Below are positions 44,377 to 53,810 of a stretch of DNA of 64,000 nt, piece after piece. Position 1 is the stretch's first letter. The number at the start of each line of letters is the position of its first letter. A model generated the notes under the pieces. That model had not been told where the DNA came from, made no database searches, and was given only the letters and a program-made list of their open reading frames with translations. The stretch spans positions 1 through 64,000 of the forward strand of contig JBPCQA010000008.1 in assembly GCA_050998615.1 (NCBI GenBank). Direction: 5' to 3'. Origin of the DNA: JBPCQA01 sp050998615. Its GTDB lineage: Bacteria > Actinomycetota > Actinomycetes > Propionibacteriales > Nocardioidaceae. A program made the translations under genes and the position numbers.

Positions 44377-45888
44377 ATGAGTACAACGATCGACGGCCAT
44401 CCCGAGGTGGTTGAGGAGTTGGCACCGCACCCCACGGGGGTTGAGGAGCGAGCGAAAGGGAGCGTCTCGAAACAGATCGGCCCCACGGTCGATGCCAGGG
44501 GCGCCGACCGCACCGATAAGCGCGACGCGCCTGCTGTGGACATGACCGATTCGGTGGCGGCTCCGTTGCAGAGGGTCGTGTCTGATGCACTCGCCGGGCT
44601 TGCCGGGGCACCCTTGTGGCGGTTGTCTGATGCCGAGGCGGTCGCGGCGTTGGATGCCGCTTACCGCAAAGTCACCCAGGCGCATGCGGTGGCGTTGCGG
44701 CTCCTGGGTGCGGTGGACGGCCGTGGTTTGCCGGTGGCCCACGGTGCCACCTGCACCCAGGCCTGGTTGACGGCCCGGCGCCGGGTCCGCCCCGGCGACG
44801 CCAAACGCGACGTGGAGTTGGCCCGGCTGCTCACCCGCGCTGCCGACGCGACCCCAGACCCAGCCGGCATTGGCGACACCGAAACTGACCCGGTGGAAGG
44901 GTCCTGGTTGGCGGCGGGTGTTCACGCGGGTGCGGTGAACGTGGAGCAGGCCGGCTGTATCGCCACCGCGTTGAGCGAACTACCGGTCGAAACCGACGTT
45001 GACGCACGGGTGGTGGCCGAACGGGTGCTGGTCGACCAGGCCAGCGACCACGGCCCGGCGACCTTGGCCAGGCTCGGGCACCGGATCCTCGACGTCATCG
45101 ACCCCGACGAAGCCGACCGTCGCCTCGGTGCCGTGTTGGACCGTGAAGAACGCCAGGCGACCCGGTTGCGGTCGGCGACCCGGTTCTCCGACGGGCACGG
45201 CAGCGTGTTTTACAAACTGCGGATCCCACTCGCCGACGACACGGTGATCTACCCGGTCCTCGACGCGTTGGCCGCCCCAGACCCGGCCGGACCCGCCGGA
45301 GCCGACACCCGCACCCCCCACCAACGCCTCGCCGACGCGTTCGTCGAAACCTTCCGCCGGGTCACCCTGGACGGTGACCTGCCCCAATCCGGCGGCGACC
45401 GGCCCCGCATCGTGATCACCATGGACCTGAACCACCTGCAAGCCGGGATCGGGGCCGGCACCATCCTCGACACCGGCGACCAGCTCAGCGTGTCGGCGGT
45501 GCGCCGACTCGCCTGCGACGCCCAACTCATCCCCGCCGTGTTAAACGGCCCCGGCCAACTCCTCGACCTCGGCCGGGCCCGCCGCACCTTCGACGGACCC
45601 GCCAGACTCGCCGTCACCCTACGCGACCGAGGCTGCATACACCCCGGCTGCGACCGCCCAGCCCGATGGTGCGACGTACATCATGTCATCCCCTGGTGGC
45701 ACGGCGGCCGAACCGACCTCACCAACGGCGTCCTGCTCTGCGGCACCCACCACAAGCTCTACGACCACAACACCTGGCAGATCAGATTCACCCCCGACCA
45801 CATCCCCGAATCCATCCCACCACCCTGGCTAGACGCACAACGCAAACCCATCCGCCACACTCGACACCTCCACCGCCGAAGACCCTAA
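44377..45888 (+). CDS. DUF222/13E12-family HNH endonuclease
   Basis: 503 aa. DUF222 region about 70-390, then the HNH nuclease with its zinc cysteines and metal site CDVHHVIPWWHGGRTDLTNG and LLCGTHHKLYD near 430-465. This actinobacterial family (REP13E12-like) occurs in multiple scattered copies and is associated with repeats and mobile DNA; biological role unsettled. ATG at 44377. Located 240 bp from tRNA-Thr. Confidence 0.92.
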   Translation: MSTTIDGHPEVVEELAPHPTGVEERAKGSVSKQIGPTVDARGADRTDKRDAPAVDMTDSVAAPLQRVVSDALAGLAGAPLWRLSDAEAVAALDAAYRKVTQAHAVALRLLGAVDGRGLPVAHGATCTQAWLTARRRVRPGDAKRDVELARLLTRAADATPDPAGIGDTETDPVEGSWLAAGVHAGAVNVEQAGCIATALSELPVETDVDARVVAERVLVDQASDHGPATLARLGHRILDVIDPDEADRRLGAVLDREERQATRLRSATRFSDGHGSVFYKLRIPLADDTVIYPVLDALAAPDPAGPAGADTRTPHQRLADAFVETFRRVTLDGDLPQSGGDRPRIVITMDLNHLQAGIGAGTILDTGDQLSVSAVRRLACDAQLIPAVLNGPGQLLDLGRARRTFDGPARLAVTLRDRGCIHPGCDRPARWCDVHHVIPWWHGGRTDLTNGVLLCGTHHKLYDHNTWQIRFTPDHIPESIPPPWLDAQRKPIRHTRHLHRRRP

Positions 45889-46216
45889 ACGAGCGGTAAT
45901 CCCATGCCGGAAAGCGCGACGTTCAGCCGATCGGGCCGTGCTGTCGGAGCGCGTTCAGCGTCGGGTCGTCTTGCGGTCTCACACCAAGTTCGACACTGAG
46001 CGGGTGCGAGTGCGGGTGTGTGCGGTCACCGGCGTTAACGTCGGCCCAGAATCGCAACCCCGAGCGCCAGGTTCTTATCTAAATCTCAGGTGCCTGCGGT
46101 GGACAGACTCGTCAGTGTACGGAAGGTTTGCGGAGGCAGCAAACAGCATTTGCCGGCGGCAGCCCTCATGGCCGAACGATCTCGGCCTGCGGCCCCGGCC
46201 AAACAAAGGAGTTCGC
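45889..46216. other. Intergenic stretch before the S53 peptidase
   Basis: 328 bp with no recognisable gene. An open frame on the plus strand from 45938 runs into the peptidase but its sequence has no signal peptide or domain before the GTG at 46217. Confidence 0.5.
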
Positions 46217-47389
46217 GTGATCAGGAAAGTTGTCTTCTCGGGCTTAGCTGCTGGCGCTCTCGCCATCAGTGGGCTCGCTACCGGCCTCCCCGGGGCCACG
46301 GCCGCGCCGACCGGCGCATCCCACACCGTCCGCGTCTGTACGACGCATGTAGCTCCCGGCCACGCGACCTGCTACGCAGAGGCAGTCGCCTCGGCCAACG
46401 GCAAGATCCGCGTCAGCGCTAAACCCTTCGCCGCCGCGTTCAGCCCCAGCGATATCCAGTCCGCTTATAAGCTCACCGGGTTGCACAGCAACGGCCGCAC
46501 GGTGGCGATCGTGGATGCCTACGGATATTCCAGGCTGGCTTCGGACCTGGCGACCTATCGAAGCAACTACGGTCTGCCCCCATGCACTGTCGCCAGCGGC
46601 TGCCTGAAGATCCGCGACCAAAACGGTGGCACCAACTACCCGCCGAACAACAGCGGATGGGATCTCGAGCAGGCACTGGACGTCGACGCGGTCTCCGCGG
46701 CGTGCCCGGACTGCAAGATCCTCATGGTCCAGGCGAACTCTCCAACCTTCGCCAACCTTGGCACGGCGGTAAACACCGCGGCAGCGCAGCCGGGTGTGGT
46801 GGCAATCTCCAACAGCTATGGCGGCGGCGACTCGACGAACAAGTCGTACTACAACCACAAGAACATCGCCATCACCGCCTCCACCGGCGACAGCGGCAAC
46901 CAGGGTGGAAGCTACCCGGCGGATGACACCCACGTTGTAGCCGTAGGCGGCACCTCGCTCTACCGTGGTGGCGGCGGCTCCCGCGGCTTCCACGAGACTG
47001 CCTGGAACGGCGCGGGCTCGGGTTGCTCCAACTACAACAGTGCACCCAAGTACCAACACACCGTCAACACCAGCTGCGGCAGCAAGGATGCAACCGCCGA
47101 TGTGTCGGCCGCCGCGGACCCCGGCAACGGTGGGCTGAACATCTACGGCCCCAACGGGTGGGAGCAGGTCGGTGGCACCAGCGAATCGTCCCCGCTGATC
47201 GCGGCGGTCTACGCGCTGTCGGGCAACACGGCCGGTTACCCCGGCAGGTACCCGTACCAAAACACCAGCCACCTGTTCGACGTGACCAGTGGCAGTAACG
47301 GCAGTTGCGGTTCCCCGCTCTGCACAGCCGGCCCCGGCTGGGACGGCCCGACCGGTCTCGGCACTCCGAACGGCGCTTCGGCCTTCTGA
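46217..47389 (+). CDS. Secreted S53 (sedolisin) family peptidase
   Basis: 390 aa with a signal peptide (1-30). Catalytic residues of the sedolisin Ser-Glu-Asp triad are visible: E151 and D155 in DLEQALDVD, oxyanion D225 in TGDSGNQ, and S322 in GGTSESSP. The C-terminal GWDGPTGLGTP is the calcium-site region. Only about 45 residues separate the signal peptide from the catalytic domain, whereas sedolisins usually carry a pro-domain of about 150-200 residues. GTG 46217 with GGAG just upstream. Confidence 0.88.
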   Translation: MIRKVVFSGLAAGALAISGLATGLPGATAAPTGASHTVRVCTTHVAPGHATCYAEAVASANGKIRVSAKPFAAAFSPSDIQSAYKLTGLHSNGRTVAIVDAYGYSRLASDLATYRSNYGLPPCTVASGCLKIRDQNGGTNYPPNNSGWDLEQALDVDAVSAACPDCKILMVQANSPTFANLGTAVNTAAAQPGVVAISNSYGGGDSTNKSYYNHKNIAITASTGDSGNQGGSYPADDTHVVAVGGTSLYRGGGGSRGFHETAWNGAGSGCSNYNSAPKYQHTVNTSCGSKDATADVSAAADPGNGGLNIYGPNGWEQVGGTSESSPLIAAVYALSGNTAGYPGRYPYQNTSHLFDVTSGSNGSCGSPLCTAGPGWDGPTGLGTPNGASAF

Positions 47390-47422
47390 TCCCTCCGCTT
47401 GACAGAGTTTCACCGCTTCAAT

Positions 47423-47460
47423 CCGTTGTGCCCCCCGTCTACGGGCGGGGGGCACAACGG
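47423..47460. terminator. 14-bp stem-loop, bidirectional terminator
   Basis: CCGTTGTGCCCCCC (47423-47436) pairs perfectly with 47447-47460; one more G-C pair closes an 8-nt loop. It sits between two convergent genes (S53 peptidase and the monooxygenase). Confidence 0.85.
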
Positions 47461-47542
47461 CGTATTTGGATAGGCGGCCGGGTGGTTTCGAGACGCTCGC
47501 TGAGGCGAGCTCCTTAACCACCGTGAGGCTGAGGTGAGCTTC

Positions 47543-49930
47543 TCAACTACCGTGGCGTTCGGGGCGCCAACGGCGGTGCCGAATCTTGGGCTCGCCCTCG
47601 CGGACCAGCTGGAGCCTGGGCCTAGGTCCGTCGGTGCGCCCGGTCTGCGGCTTGCGCCGGCCTGCTCGCCAGGGCAGCGGCCACTGCGCGCCGGGGCCGT
47701 CGTAGTCCTGCTCGACGGCCGCATGCAACGTCCAGCTCGGATTGTACAGGTGGGCCCGGCCCAGCGCGCAGAGGTCGGCGCGGCCGGCCAAGATGATCGA
47801 GTTCACGTCGTCGTACGACGAGATCGCGCCCACCGCGATCGTGGCGACCCCGGTACGGTTGCGGATGGCGTCGGCGAACGGTGTCTGGAACGAGCGCCCG
47901 TACGCCGGCTGCTCGTCCGGCGTCACCTGACCGGTGGACACGTCGATCGCGTCAGCGCCGGCGGCGGCGAAGCCCCCGGCGATCTGCACGGCGTCGTCGG
48001 CGTCGATGCCGCCCTCGACCCAGTCGGTGGCGGAGATCCGCACCATGATCGGCCGGTCCGCAGGCCACACCTCGCGGATCGCGGCGAACACCTCAAGCGG
48101 GTAGCGCAGCCGGTTGGACAGCGACCCGCCGTACCGATCGCTGCGCTGGTTCGTCACCGGCGAGATAAAGCTCGACAACAGGTATCCATGGGCGCAATGC
48201 AGCTCGACCAGGTCGAAGCCGGCCCGCTCGGCACGCAGCGTCGCGTCGACGAACTGCTGCTTGATCTCGTCCAATTCGACAAGGCTCAGCTCGCGCGGCA
48301 CCTGGTTGACCCCGGGCTTGTACGGCAACGGCGAGGGGCCCACGACCGGCCAGTTGCGGTCGAGGAGCGGTTGGTCGATGCCGTCCCACATCAGCCTGGT
48401 CGAGCCCTTGCGGCCCGAGTGACCGACCTGCATGCCGATCTTCGCCGCCGTGTGGTCATGCACGAAGTCGGTGATCTTGCGGAACGCGGCGACGTGCTCC
48501 TCGGCGTACATACCAGCGCAGCCGGGCGTGATGCGGCCCTCCGATGAGACGCACACCATCTCGGTCATCACCAGCCCGGCGCCGCCCAGCGCCTTGCCAG
48601 CCAAATGGGCGAAGTGGAAGTCGCCGGCCACCCCGTCGACCGTGCTGTACATGTCCATCGCGGACACCACAATCCGGTTAGCCAGCCCGAGCTCGCGCAA
48701 CTTGAACGGCTGGAACATCGGCGGTCGCACATCGCCGGAGGCGAAGCCACGACGGCGCTCGTGGTCCGCGAACCACGCGTCGGCACGATCCACGAACTCG
48801 TGGTCACGCACCCGCAGATTGTCGTAGGTCACCCGGCGGCTGCGCGTCATGATGTTGAACGCGAACTGCATCGGCTCCTGGTCGAGGTATTGGTCGAGGT
48901 TCTCAAACCACGCGAGGCTCGCCTGGGCGGCCCGCTGAGTCGACAACACGACGGGTCGACGCTCCTTCTCGTAGGCGTCCAGCGCAACCGCCACCTCGTC
49001 ATGCTCATGCAGACAGGCAGCAAGTGACAGCGCGTCCTCCATCGCCAGCTTGGTGCCTGACCCGATGGAGAAGTGGGCGGTGTGCGCGGCATCCCCGAGG
49101 AGTACGACGTTGTGGTGGCGCCACGCCTCGTTGCGAACCGTCGTGAAGCTGACCCACCGTGAGTTGTTGGCCATCACCTTGTGGCCGTCGAGCACGTCGG
49201 CGAACAGCTCACGCACCACGGCGATCGACTCCTCGTCGGACTCACCGGGCGCCAGCGGCGATGAGCGCTCAGTGTTCACGCCGCCGAACCCGGCCGCCGC
49301 CCAGACCCGGTCGTGCATCTCGACGATGAACGTGCTGCCGCTGGCGTCGAATGGGTAGCCGTGGATCTGCATGACGCCGTATGGCGTCTGCTTGACGTAG
49401 AACTTGAACGCGTCGAAGACCCGGTCGGTGCCGAGCCACATGTAGCGGCACCGACGCACATCGAGGGTGGGGCGGAACGTGTCGGCGAAGCGCGCCCGCA
49501 CCGCCGAGTTGACGCCGTCGCTGGCGATCACCAGGTCGTGGGTGGCCGACAGCTCCCGCACGTCGGGCGCCTCGGTGAGGAAGTGGACGGTCACGTCGAG
49601 GCGTTGGCAGCGCTGCTGCAGGATCTCCAGGAGTCGTCTGCGGCTCATCGCGGCGAAGCCATGGCCGCCGCTGGTGATCACCTCCCCCCGGTAGTGCACG
49701 TCGATGTCGTCCCAGCGAGCGAACTCGGCCTCCATCGCCGCGTGGATCTCCGGGTCGGCGTGCTCGATGCCGCCGAGTGTCTCGTCGGAGAAAACGACGC
49801 CGAAGCCGAACGTGTCGTCGGCGGCGTTGCGCTCCCAAACCGTGATGTCGTGGTGGGGGCCGAGCTGTTTGGCGAGCGCGGCGAAGTACAAACCGCCCGG
49901 TCCGCCGCCGATCACCGCGATACGCACCAC
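47543..49930 (-). CDS. 2-aminobenzoyl-CoA monooxygenase/reductase or salicylyl-CoA 5-hydroxylase
   Basis: 795-aa fusion. Residues 1-390 are a flavin monooxygenase: FAD motif GGGPGGLY near 8, and the second FAD motif GDAAHTAHFSIGSG. Residues 400-770 are an Old-Yellow-Enzyme FMN reductase: MVCVSSEGRITPG, MQVGHSGRKGS, ELHCAHGYLLSSFISP and RYGGSLSNRLR. This pairing is known in the 2-aminobenzoyl-CoA monooxygenase/reductase family and in proteins annotated salicylyl-CoA 5-hydroxylase, which dearomatise or hydroxylate an aryl-CoA. GTG 49930 after a GGAGGGGG site (GTG 49927 also possible). Divergent from the hydratase gene. Confidence 0.88.
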   Translation of the reverse strand: MVRIAVIGGGPGGLYFAALAKQLGPHHDITVWERNAADDTFGFGVVFSDETLGGIEHADPEIHAAMEAEFARWDDIDVHYRGEVITSGGHGFAAMSRRRLLEILQQRCQRLDVTVHFLTEAPDVRELSATHDLVIASDGVNSAVRARFADTFRPTLDVRRCRYMWLGTDRVFDAFKFYVKQTPYGVMQIHGYPFDASGSTFIVEMHDRVWAAAGFGGVNTERSSPLAPGESDEESIAVVRELFADVLDGHKVMANNSRWVSFTTVRNEAWRHHNVVLLGDAAHTAHFSIGSGTKLAMEDALSLAACLHEHDEVAVALDAYEKERRPVVLSTQRAAQASLAWFENLDQYLDQEPMQFAFNIMTRSRRVTYDNLRVRDHEFVDRADAWFADHERRRGFASGDVRPPMFQPFKLRELGLANRIVVSAMDMYSTVDGVAGDFHFAHLAGKALGGAGLVMTEMVCVSSEGRITPGCAGMYAEEHVAAFRKITDFVHDHTAAKIGMQVGHSGRKGSTRLMWDGIDQPLLDRNWPVVGPSPLPYKPGVNQVPRELSLVELDEIKQQFVDATLRAERAGFDLVELHCAHGYLLSSFISPVTNQRSDRYGGSLSNRLRYPLEVFAAIREVWPADRPIMVRISATDWVEGGIDADDAVQIAGGFAAAGADAIDVSTGQVTPDEQPAYGRSFQTPFADAIRNRTGVATIAVGAISSYDDVNSIILAGRADLCALGRAHLYNPSWTLHAAVEQDYDGPGAQWPLPWRAGRRKPQTGRTDGPRPRLQLVREGEPKIRHRRWRPERHGS

Positions 49931-50113
49931 TGACCCCCTCCGCCTCGCCCGCCCGAGGACATGCGCCCAGGAGATGAATCGAGGATATGTCGTGTCTGCG
50001 ACGACCGTCAACACAACGTGAGGCCGCATCCGTATACGCTGTGGATCAGTCGCGGCAGCGTATCGCCGTACAGCTGCCGCTTGAGCCGCCGTCGTAATGG
50101 AAGGTCACCCCAG

Positions 50114-50941
50114 ATGAGCCCGTTCCGGGGATCCGCCCCGTTCACGCAGCAGTGGCGGCATTTCAGGCTGCGGCGGGAGGCCGGCGTTGTGACGATCACG
50201 TTCGACCGGCCCGACAAGCTCAACGCGCTGACATTCGAAACGTACGCCGACCTGCGCGACCTGCTCGCTGAGCTGCCGCACGGGGAGGAGACCCGGGTTG
50301 TCGTGTTGCGCGGTGAGGGCCGTGCGTTTTGCTCCGGCGGTGACGTGAACGAGATCATCGGCGAGACGTTGAAGATGCGGCCCGACGAACTGCTGGCGTT
50401 CACCACGATGACCGGCGATGTCGTGCGGGCGATGCGGGAGTCGCCGGTGCCGATCATCGCCGCCATCCATGGCACCGCTGCCGGAGCCGGGTCGGTGTTG
50501 GCGCTGGCCAGCGACTTTCGGGTGATGGCGCGGTCGGCGAAGTTCGCCTTCCTGTTCACCAGGGTCGGGCTGGCCGGAGCCGACATGGGGGCGGCGTACC
50601 TGCTGCCGCGGCTGGTAGGTCTCGGTCGGGCGACCCAGCTGCTGATGCTCGGCGACTCACTGACCGCGGAGCGGGCCGATCAGTGGGGGCTGGTGAGCGA
50701 GCTTGTCGAGGACGGCGAGGTCGATGCTGCGGCGGCGCGTCTTGCCGCGCGGTTGACGACCGGGCCTGGCCAGGCGTACTCCGCCACTAAGCGGCTGCTC
50801 ACTCGCGAGCTCGACATGCCGCTGGCGGGAGCCGTGGAGCTCGAGGCGATGACGCAAGCATTGTTGATGAAGGGCGACGACTACCGGGAGTTTCACGCCG
50901 CCTTCAATGCCAAACGCGAGCCGGAGTGGAAGGGCCGCTGA
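50114..50941 (+). CDS. Enoyl-CoA hydratase/isomerase
   Basis: 275-aa crotonase-fold protein. Conserved stretches are FDRPDKLNALTFE, the oxyanion segment RAFCSGGDVNEI and AAIHGTAAGAGSVLALASDFRV; AFLFTRVGLAGADMGAAYLLPRLVG contains the usual second oxyanion glycine. Acid/base residues appear as Asp in the GADMG loop. ATG 50114. Divergent from the monooxygenase and 2 bp before the acyl-CoA dehydrogenase, so it should act in the same CoA pathway. Confidence 0.9.
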   Translation: MSPFRGSAPFTQQWRHFRLRREAGVVTITFDRPDKLNALTFETYADLRDLLAELPHGEETRVVVLRGEGRAFCSGGDVNEIIGETLKMRPDELLAFTTMTGDVVRAMRESPVPIIAAIHGTAAGAGSVLALASDFRVMARSAKFAFLFTRVGLAGADMGAAYLLPRLVGLGRATQLLMLGDSLTAERADQWGLVSELVEDGEVDAAAARLAARLTTGPGQAYSATKRLLTRELDMPLAGAVELEAMTQALLMKGDDYREFHAAFNAKREPEWKGR

Positions 50942-50943
50942 GG

Positions 50944-52080
50944 GTGTCCACGTTCGCCTTGACGCCCGAGCAGGACCGCTTCACCTCGTGGGTGCGCGAG
51001 GTTGCGCAGTCCACGTTGCGCCCCATCGCCGAAGCCGGGCCGGAAGGCGCCGTCAATCGTCAACTGGTTAAGGCAATGGGGGAGCTGGGCCTGCTGGCGC
51101 CGCTGTTTCCGGGCTCCGCGGTCGGCGGCTCCGTGCGTGACGCCGCGGCGCTCGACCTCTGCCTGCTCCGGGAGGCACTCGCCGGTGTGTCGACCGAAGC
51201 CGAGACCGCACTGGCCTTGCAGGGCCTGGGGACATATCCGGTGCTGCAGGCCGGCTCACCAACGCAGGTGGAACGATGGGTTCCGGCAGTTGCCCGTGGC
51301 GATGCGATCGCCGCATTTGCGCTCAGTGAGGCGGAGGCGGGGTCGGACGCCGGCGCGTTAACGTTGTCGGCGGAGCCGGACGGCTCTGACGGCTGGCGGC
51401 TGACCGGTGAGAAGCTGTGGATCTCCAATGCGCCGGGGGCCGACTTCTACTCGGTGTTCGCTCGCACGACTGCCGGCGCGGGATCGCGCGGGGTCAGCGC
51501 GTTCGTCGTACCCGCGGATCGTAGTGGGCTTTCCGGGGAGCATCTGGAGATGTTGTCACCACACCCGATCGGCCGGCTGACGTTCGACGGCGTACGAGTC
51601 GAACGCGATGAGCTGCTCGGTGAGCCGGACCGGGGTTTCGCGGTCGCCATGCGCACCCTCGACCTGTTCCGGCCGAGTGTGGGCGCGTTCGCGGTCGGCA
51701 TGGCGCAGGCGGCGCTGGACGCTGCGCTTGCGCACGCGCGCCAGCGTCGGGCGTTCGGGGCTCCGCTGCTGCAGATGCAGTCGGTCGGTCACGCGCTGGC
51801 GGAGATGGCGACGCGCACAGAGGCGGCCCGGCTGATGGTCTACCGGGCCGGGGCGGCGTACGACGAAGGACGGCCGGGCATTTCGACGACGTCGGCGATG
51901 GCCAAGGTGCTGGCCACCGAGACGGCACAGTACGTCGTCGACGCGGCCATCCAGATCCACGGTGCCCGCGCGTTGCAGCGTGGGCATCTGCTCGAACACC
52001 TCTACCGGGAGGTGCGCGCACCGCGCATCTACGAGGGCTCCAGCGAAGTCCAGCGCTCCATCATCGCCCGACACCTCTGA
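50944..52080 (+). CDS. Acyl-CoA dehydrogenase
   Basis: 378 aa. FALSEAEAGSDAGALTLS is the flavin-binding signature, KLWISNAPGADFY the ACAD sheet, and RIYEGSSEVQRSIIARHL the C-terminal helix with catalytic Glu in YEGSSE. Only 2 bp after the hydratase, so cotranscribed. It could oxidise a cyclic CoA thioester produced by the monooxygenase/reductase. Confidence 0.9.
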   Translation: MSTFALTPEQDRFTSWVREVAQSTLRPIAEAGPEGAVNRQLVKAMGELGLLAPLFPGSAVGGSVRDAAALDLCLLREALAGVSTEAETALALQGLGTYPVLQAGSPTQVERWVPAVARGDAIAAFALSEAEAGSDAGALTLSAEPDGSDGWRLTGEKLWISNAPGADFYSVFARTTAGAGSRGVSAFVVPADRSGLSGEHLEMLSPHPIGRLTFDGVRVERDELLGEPDRGFAVAMRTLDLFRPSVGAFAVGMAQAALDAALAHARQRRAFGAPLLQMQSVGHALAEMATRTEAARLMVYRAGAAYDEGRPGISTTSAMAKVLATETAQYVVDAAIQIHGARALQRGHLLEHLYREVRAPRIYEGSSEVQRSIIARHL

Positions 52081-52775
52081 AGGCCAGCTGCCGTTGCGCT
52101 CGCGCCTTCCGTAAACGAGCGGATGAGTGGGCATAGCTTGAGCCGTTACCGTAGTTGGAGTACTTCCGGTCTCTAACGGTTCTCAACTTGGTCTGGGTGG
52201 TGCAGGCTGGGTCGCCGGTGCTTTCTTTTTAACGGTCGGCGTAAGAGCCGTGCGGGTTGGCCCCTCGTAGACGTGTGGACGCAAACGACACGTGTTGCGA
52301 GTGGGAGCACCGGCGATGGACATCCCGCAGCAAACAACTTGCGCTGGCAGCGCCTCACGCGCAAGCGGTTACCTCGGCCAGTCGTCGAGCCAAGTAGTGA
52401 CGCTCTCCGTCGGAAGTCACTAACTCTAACTCGAGGGCGCGTCGCTAGCTGGTGGCGGCCTCCGCGCGCAACACGGCGGCGACAGGCCGCATGCCCGGGA
52501 TACGTGCACTCGTCGGGCCAAGGCAATCACGTGCTGCACCTCAAGCTGACGGCGAGGACCCGCCCCTTGAGTGGTCGCGTCCCGTTGAGAAAATGGTCAT
52601 CCGTGACGCTGAGAAACCGGTGAGCCAACACGAAACCGCCGGGAAGAGTTCATGCGCCAAGATTCGACGCTGAGCCTGTCCTGATCAGCTGTCCTGGCCA
52701 GCCATAGGTCGCAACCTTAGGCGCTCGGCGTGTCGCTGCGCCGAATCCCGACGCTGTCGCGCTCCAATTAGGGGA
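52081..52775. other. About 0.7 kb without a recognisable gene
   Basis: No frame on either strand carries a family I recognise. Codon bias is weak and stops are frequent. A short piece near 52560-52670 (WSRPVEKMVIRDAEK...) may be coding relic. Nothing typical of tRNA, CRISPR or a group II intron is seen. Confidence 0.45.
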
Positions 52776-52804
52776 AGCCCCGCGAAGTATGAGTTCGCGG
52801 GGCT
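52776..52804. terminator. 11-bp stem-loop terminator
   Basis: AGCCCCGCGAA pairs perfectly with TTCGCGGGGCT across the 7-nt loop GTATGAG. It is at the boundary between the gene-free stretch and the decayed antiporter locus. Confidence 0.8.
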
Positions 52805-52894
52805 GACGTCTTCACCGGAAGAATCTGGCGGCTGGGCGGGAAAAACCTGACGGCTCGGGGGAAAACCTGACGGCTGGGCGGAAGTAGGCGGGGG

Positions 52895-53559
52895 TTACCA
52901 GACCACGGGCTGCCAGATCACGGCGGCGCCGAAGGCGGCGACCCCGAAGACGAGCCAGGCCACGTAGTCGCCGTACCGCACGTCGTGGATCGCCTGCAAC
53001 CCCCGCACCGCCTGGTGCACCGGCCAGCCAAGCCGGCGAACCGATGCGGGCAGCCTCGACCTCGATCCCCACACAGTGCCACGAATGCACCAGAGCCGCC
53101 ACGGTGAGCCCCGCGACCACGACCACCATCCCCCCCGGCGAGCCGGTCGGTAATGATCGCGATGCCGACCGAGGCGCCACTCGACGAGCCGCCGTGCGGC
53201 GGCCAGTCTCCGATCCACTGCACCAGGCGGCCACCCCCAACCGCGTCCGTCACCCACACCGCGCCGGCCAGGCCAAGCGCTTCGACCACGTCGAAGACCG
53301 GAAATGGGCGCAGCTTTCGAGGCTGCGATAGTCCCCGGCGAGGTAGGCAAGGTGCACGCCGGTCGCCAGCACGAGGCCGCGCTGGTCGAACGTCACCGAC
53401 GCGATCACGTTCGCCGTGTGGTGCGAGATCGCGTCGGCCACCGCCCGCCCGCCATAGGGGTGGTGAGGTGTGCCGAAGGTCGGCATCCCGACGATCGCGG
53501 CGACAAAGAGCCACCCCCGCCCACAGCAGCGGGATTGCCGCCAGCGACAGCGCGTTCAC
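52895..53559 (-). pseudogene. Decayed Mrp-type cation/proton antiporter subunits
   Basis: Read leftwards from 53559, recognisable pieces occur in alternating frames: MNALSLAAIPLLWAGVAL; PTFGTPHHPYG; HHTANVIASVTFDQRG (as in the DUF4040/MnhB start); GLVLATGVHLAYLAGDYRSLE; PFPVFDVVEALGLAG (MnhB); and finally a tail ending in IHDVRYGDYVAWLVFGVAA, like the end of the proton-conducting MnhD-type subunit. At least two frameshifts and large deletions (between the DQRG piece and GLVLATG) have occurred, so subunits are fused and broken. This was a multisubunit Na+/H+ antiporter operon. Confidence 0.65.
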
Positions 53560-53566
53560 CGTGGGC

Positions 53567-53788
53567 TCATAGCGATCGTCCGAAGAAGCGAGCGAACACG
53601 AGCCAGCCGGCGAGAGACAGCAGCGCCACCAGCAACGCCACGTCGACGTACGCCGGGCGGCCGAACGCCTGCGCCAGCAACAACAGCGCGGCAGCCACCA
53701 CCACGCTCAGCGTCTCCAGCGCCGACAAGCGCTCCAGCGGACGGCCATGGCAGACACCGATCAGGCAGGGCAGCAGACCGCCAAGCAC
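53567..53788 (-). CDS. MnhF/MrpF-like antiporter subunit
   Basis: About 73 aa of hydrophobic protein with two clear membrane helices; the segment SALETLSVVVAAALLLLAQAFGRPAYVDVALLVALLSLAG matches the MrpF pattern (RVVALD...DVALVLALVGF). A GTG at 53788 is a possible start; the open frame runs further up into the glycosyltransferase gene, so an N-terminal truncation cannot be excluded. With its partners decayed it is probably non-functional. Confidence 0.55.
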   Translation of the reverse strand: MLGGLLPCLIGVCHGRPLERLSALETLSVVVAAALLLLAQAFGRPAYVDVALLVALLSLAGWLVFARFFGRSL

Positions 53789-53810
53789 CGATTTCGGAGC
53801 GACCCCGGCC

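Noticed and set aside
44330..44380. Possible LexA-type box upstream of the DUF222 gene
   Set aside because: Only one half-site (GTTCGAG) is present; the left half does not match, so I do not call it.
47534..48547. Open frame on the plus strand opposite the monooxygenase C-terminus
   Set aside because: The minus strand carries intact OYE motifs over the same bases; the plus frame has none.
52081..52775. Group II intron or other structured RNA
   Set aside because: No domain V-like hairpin, intron ends or reverse transcriptase were recognised.
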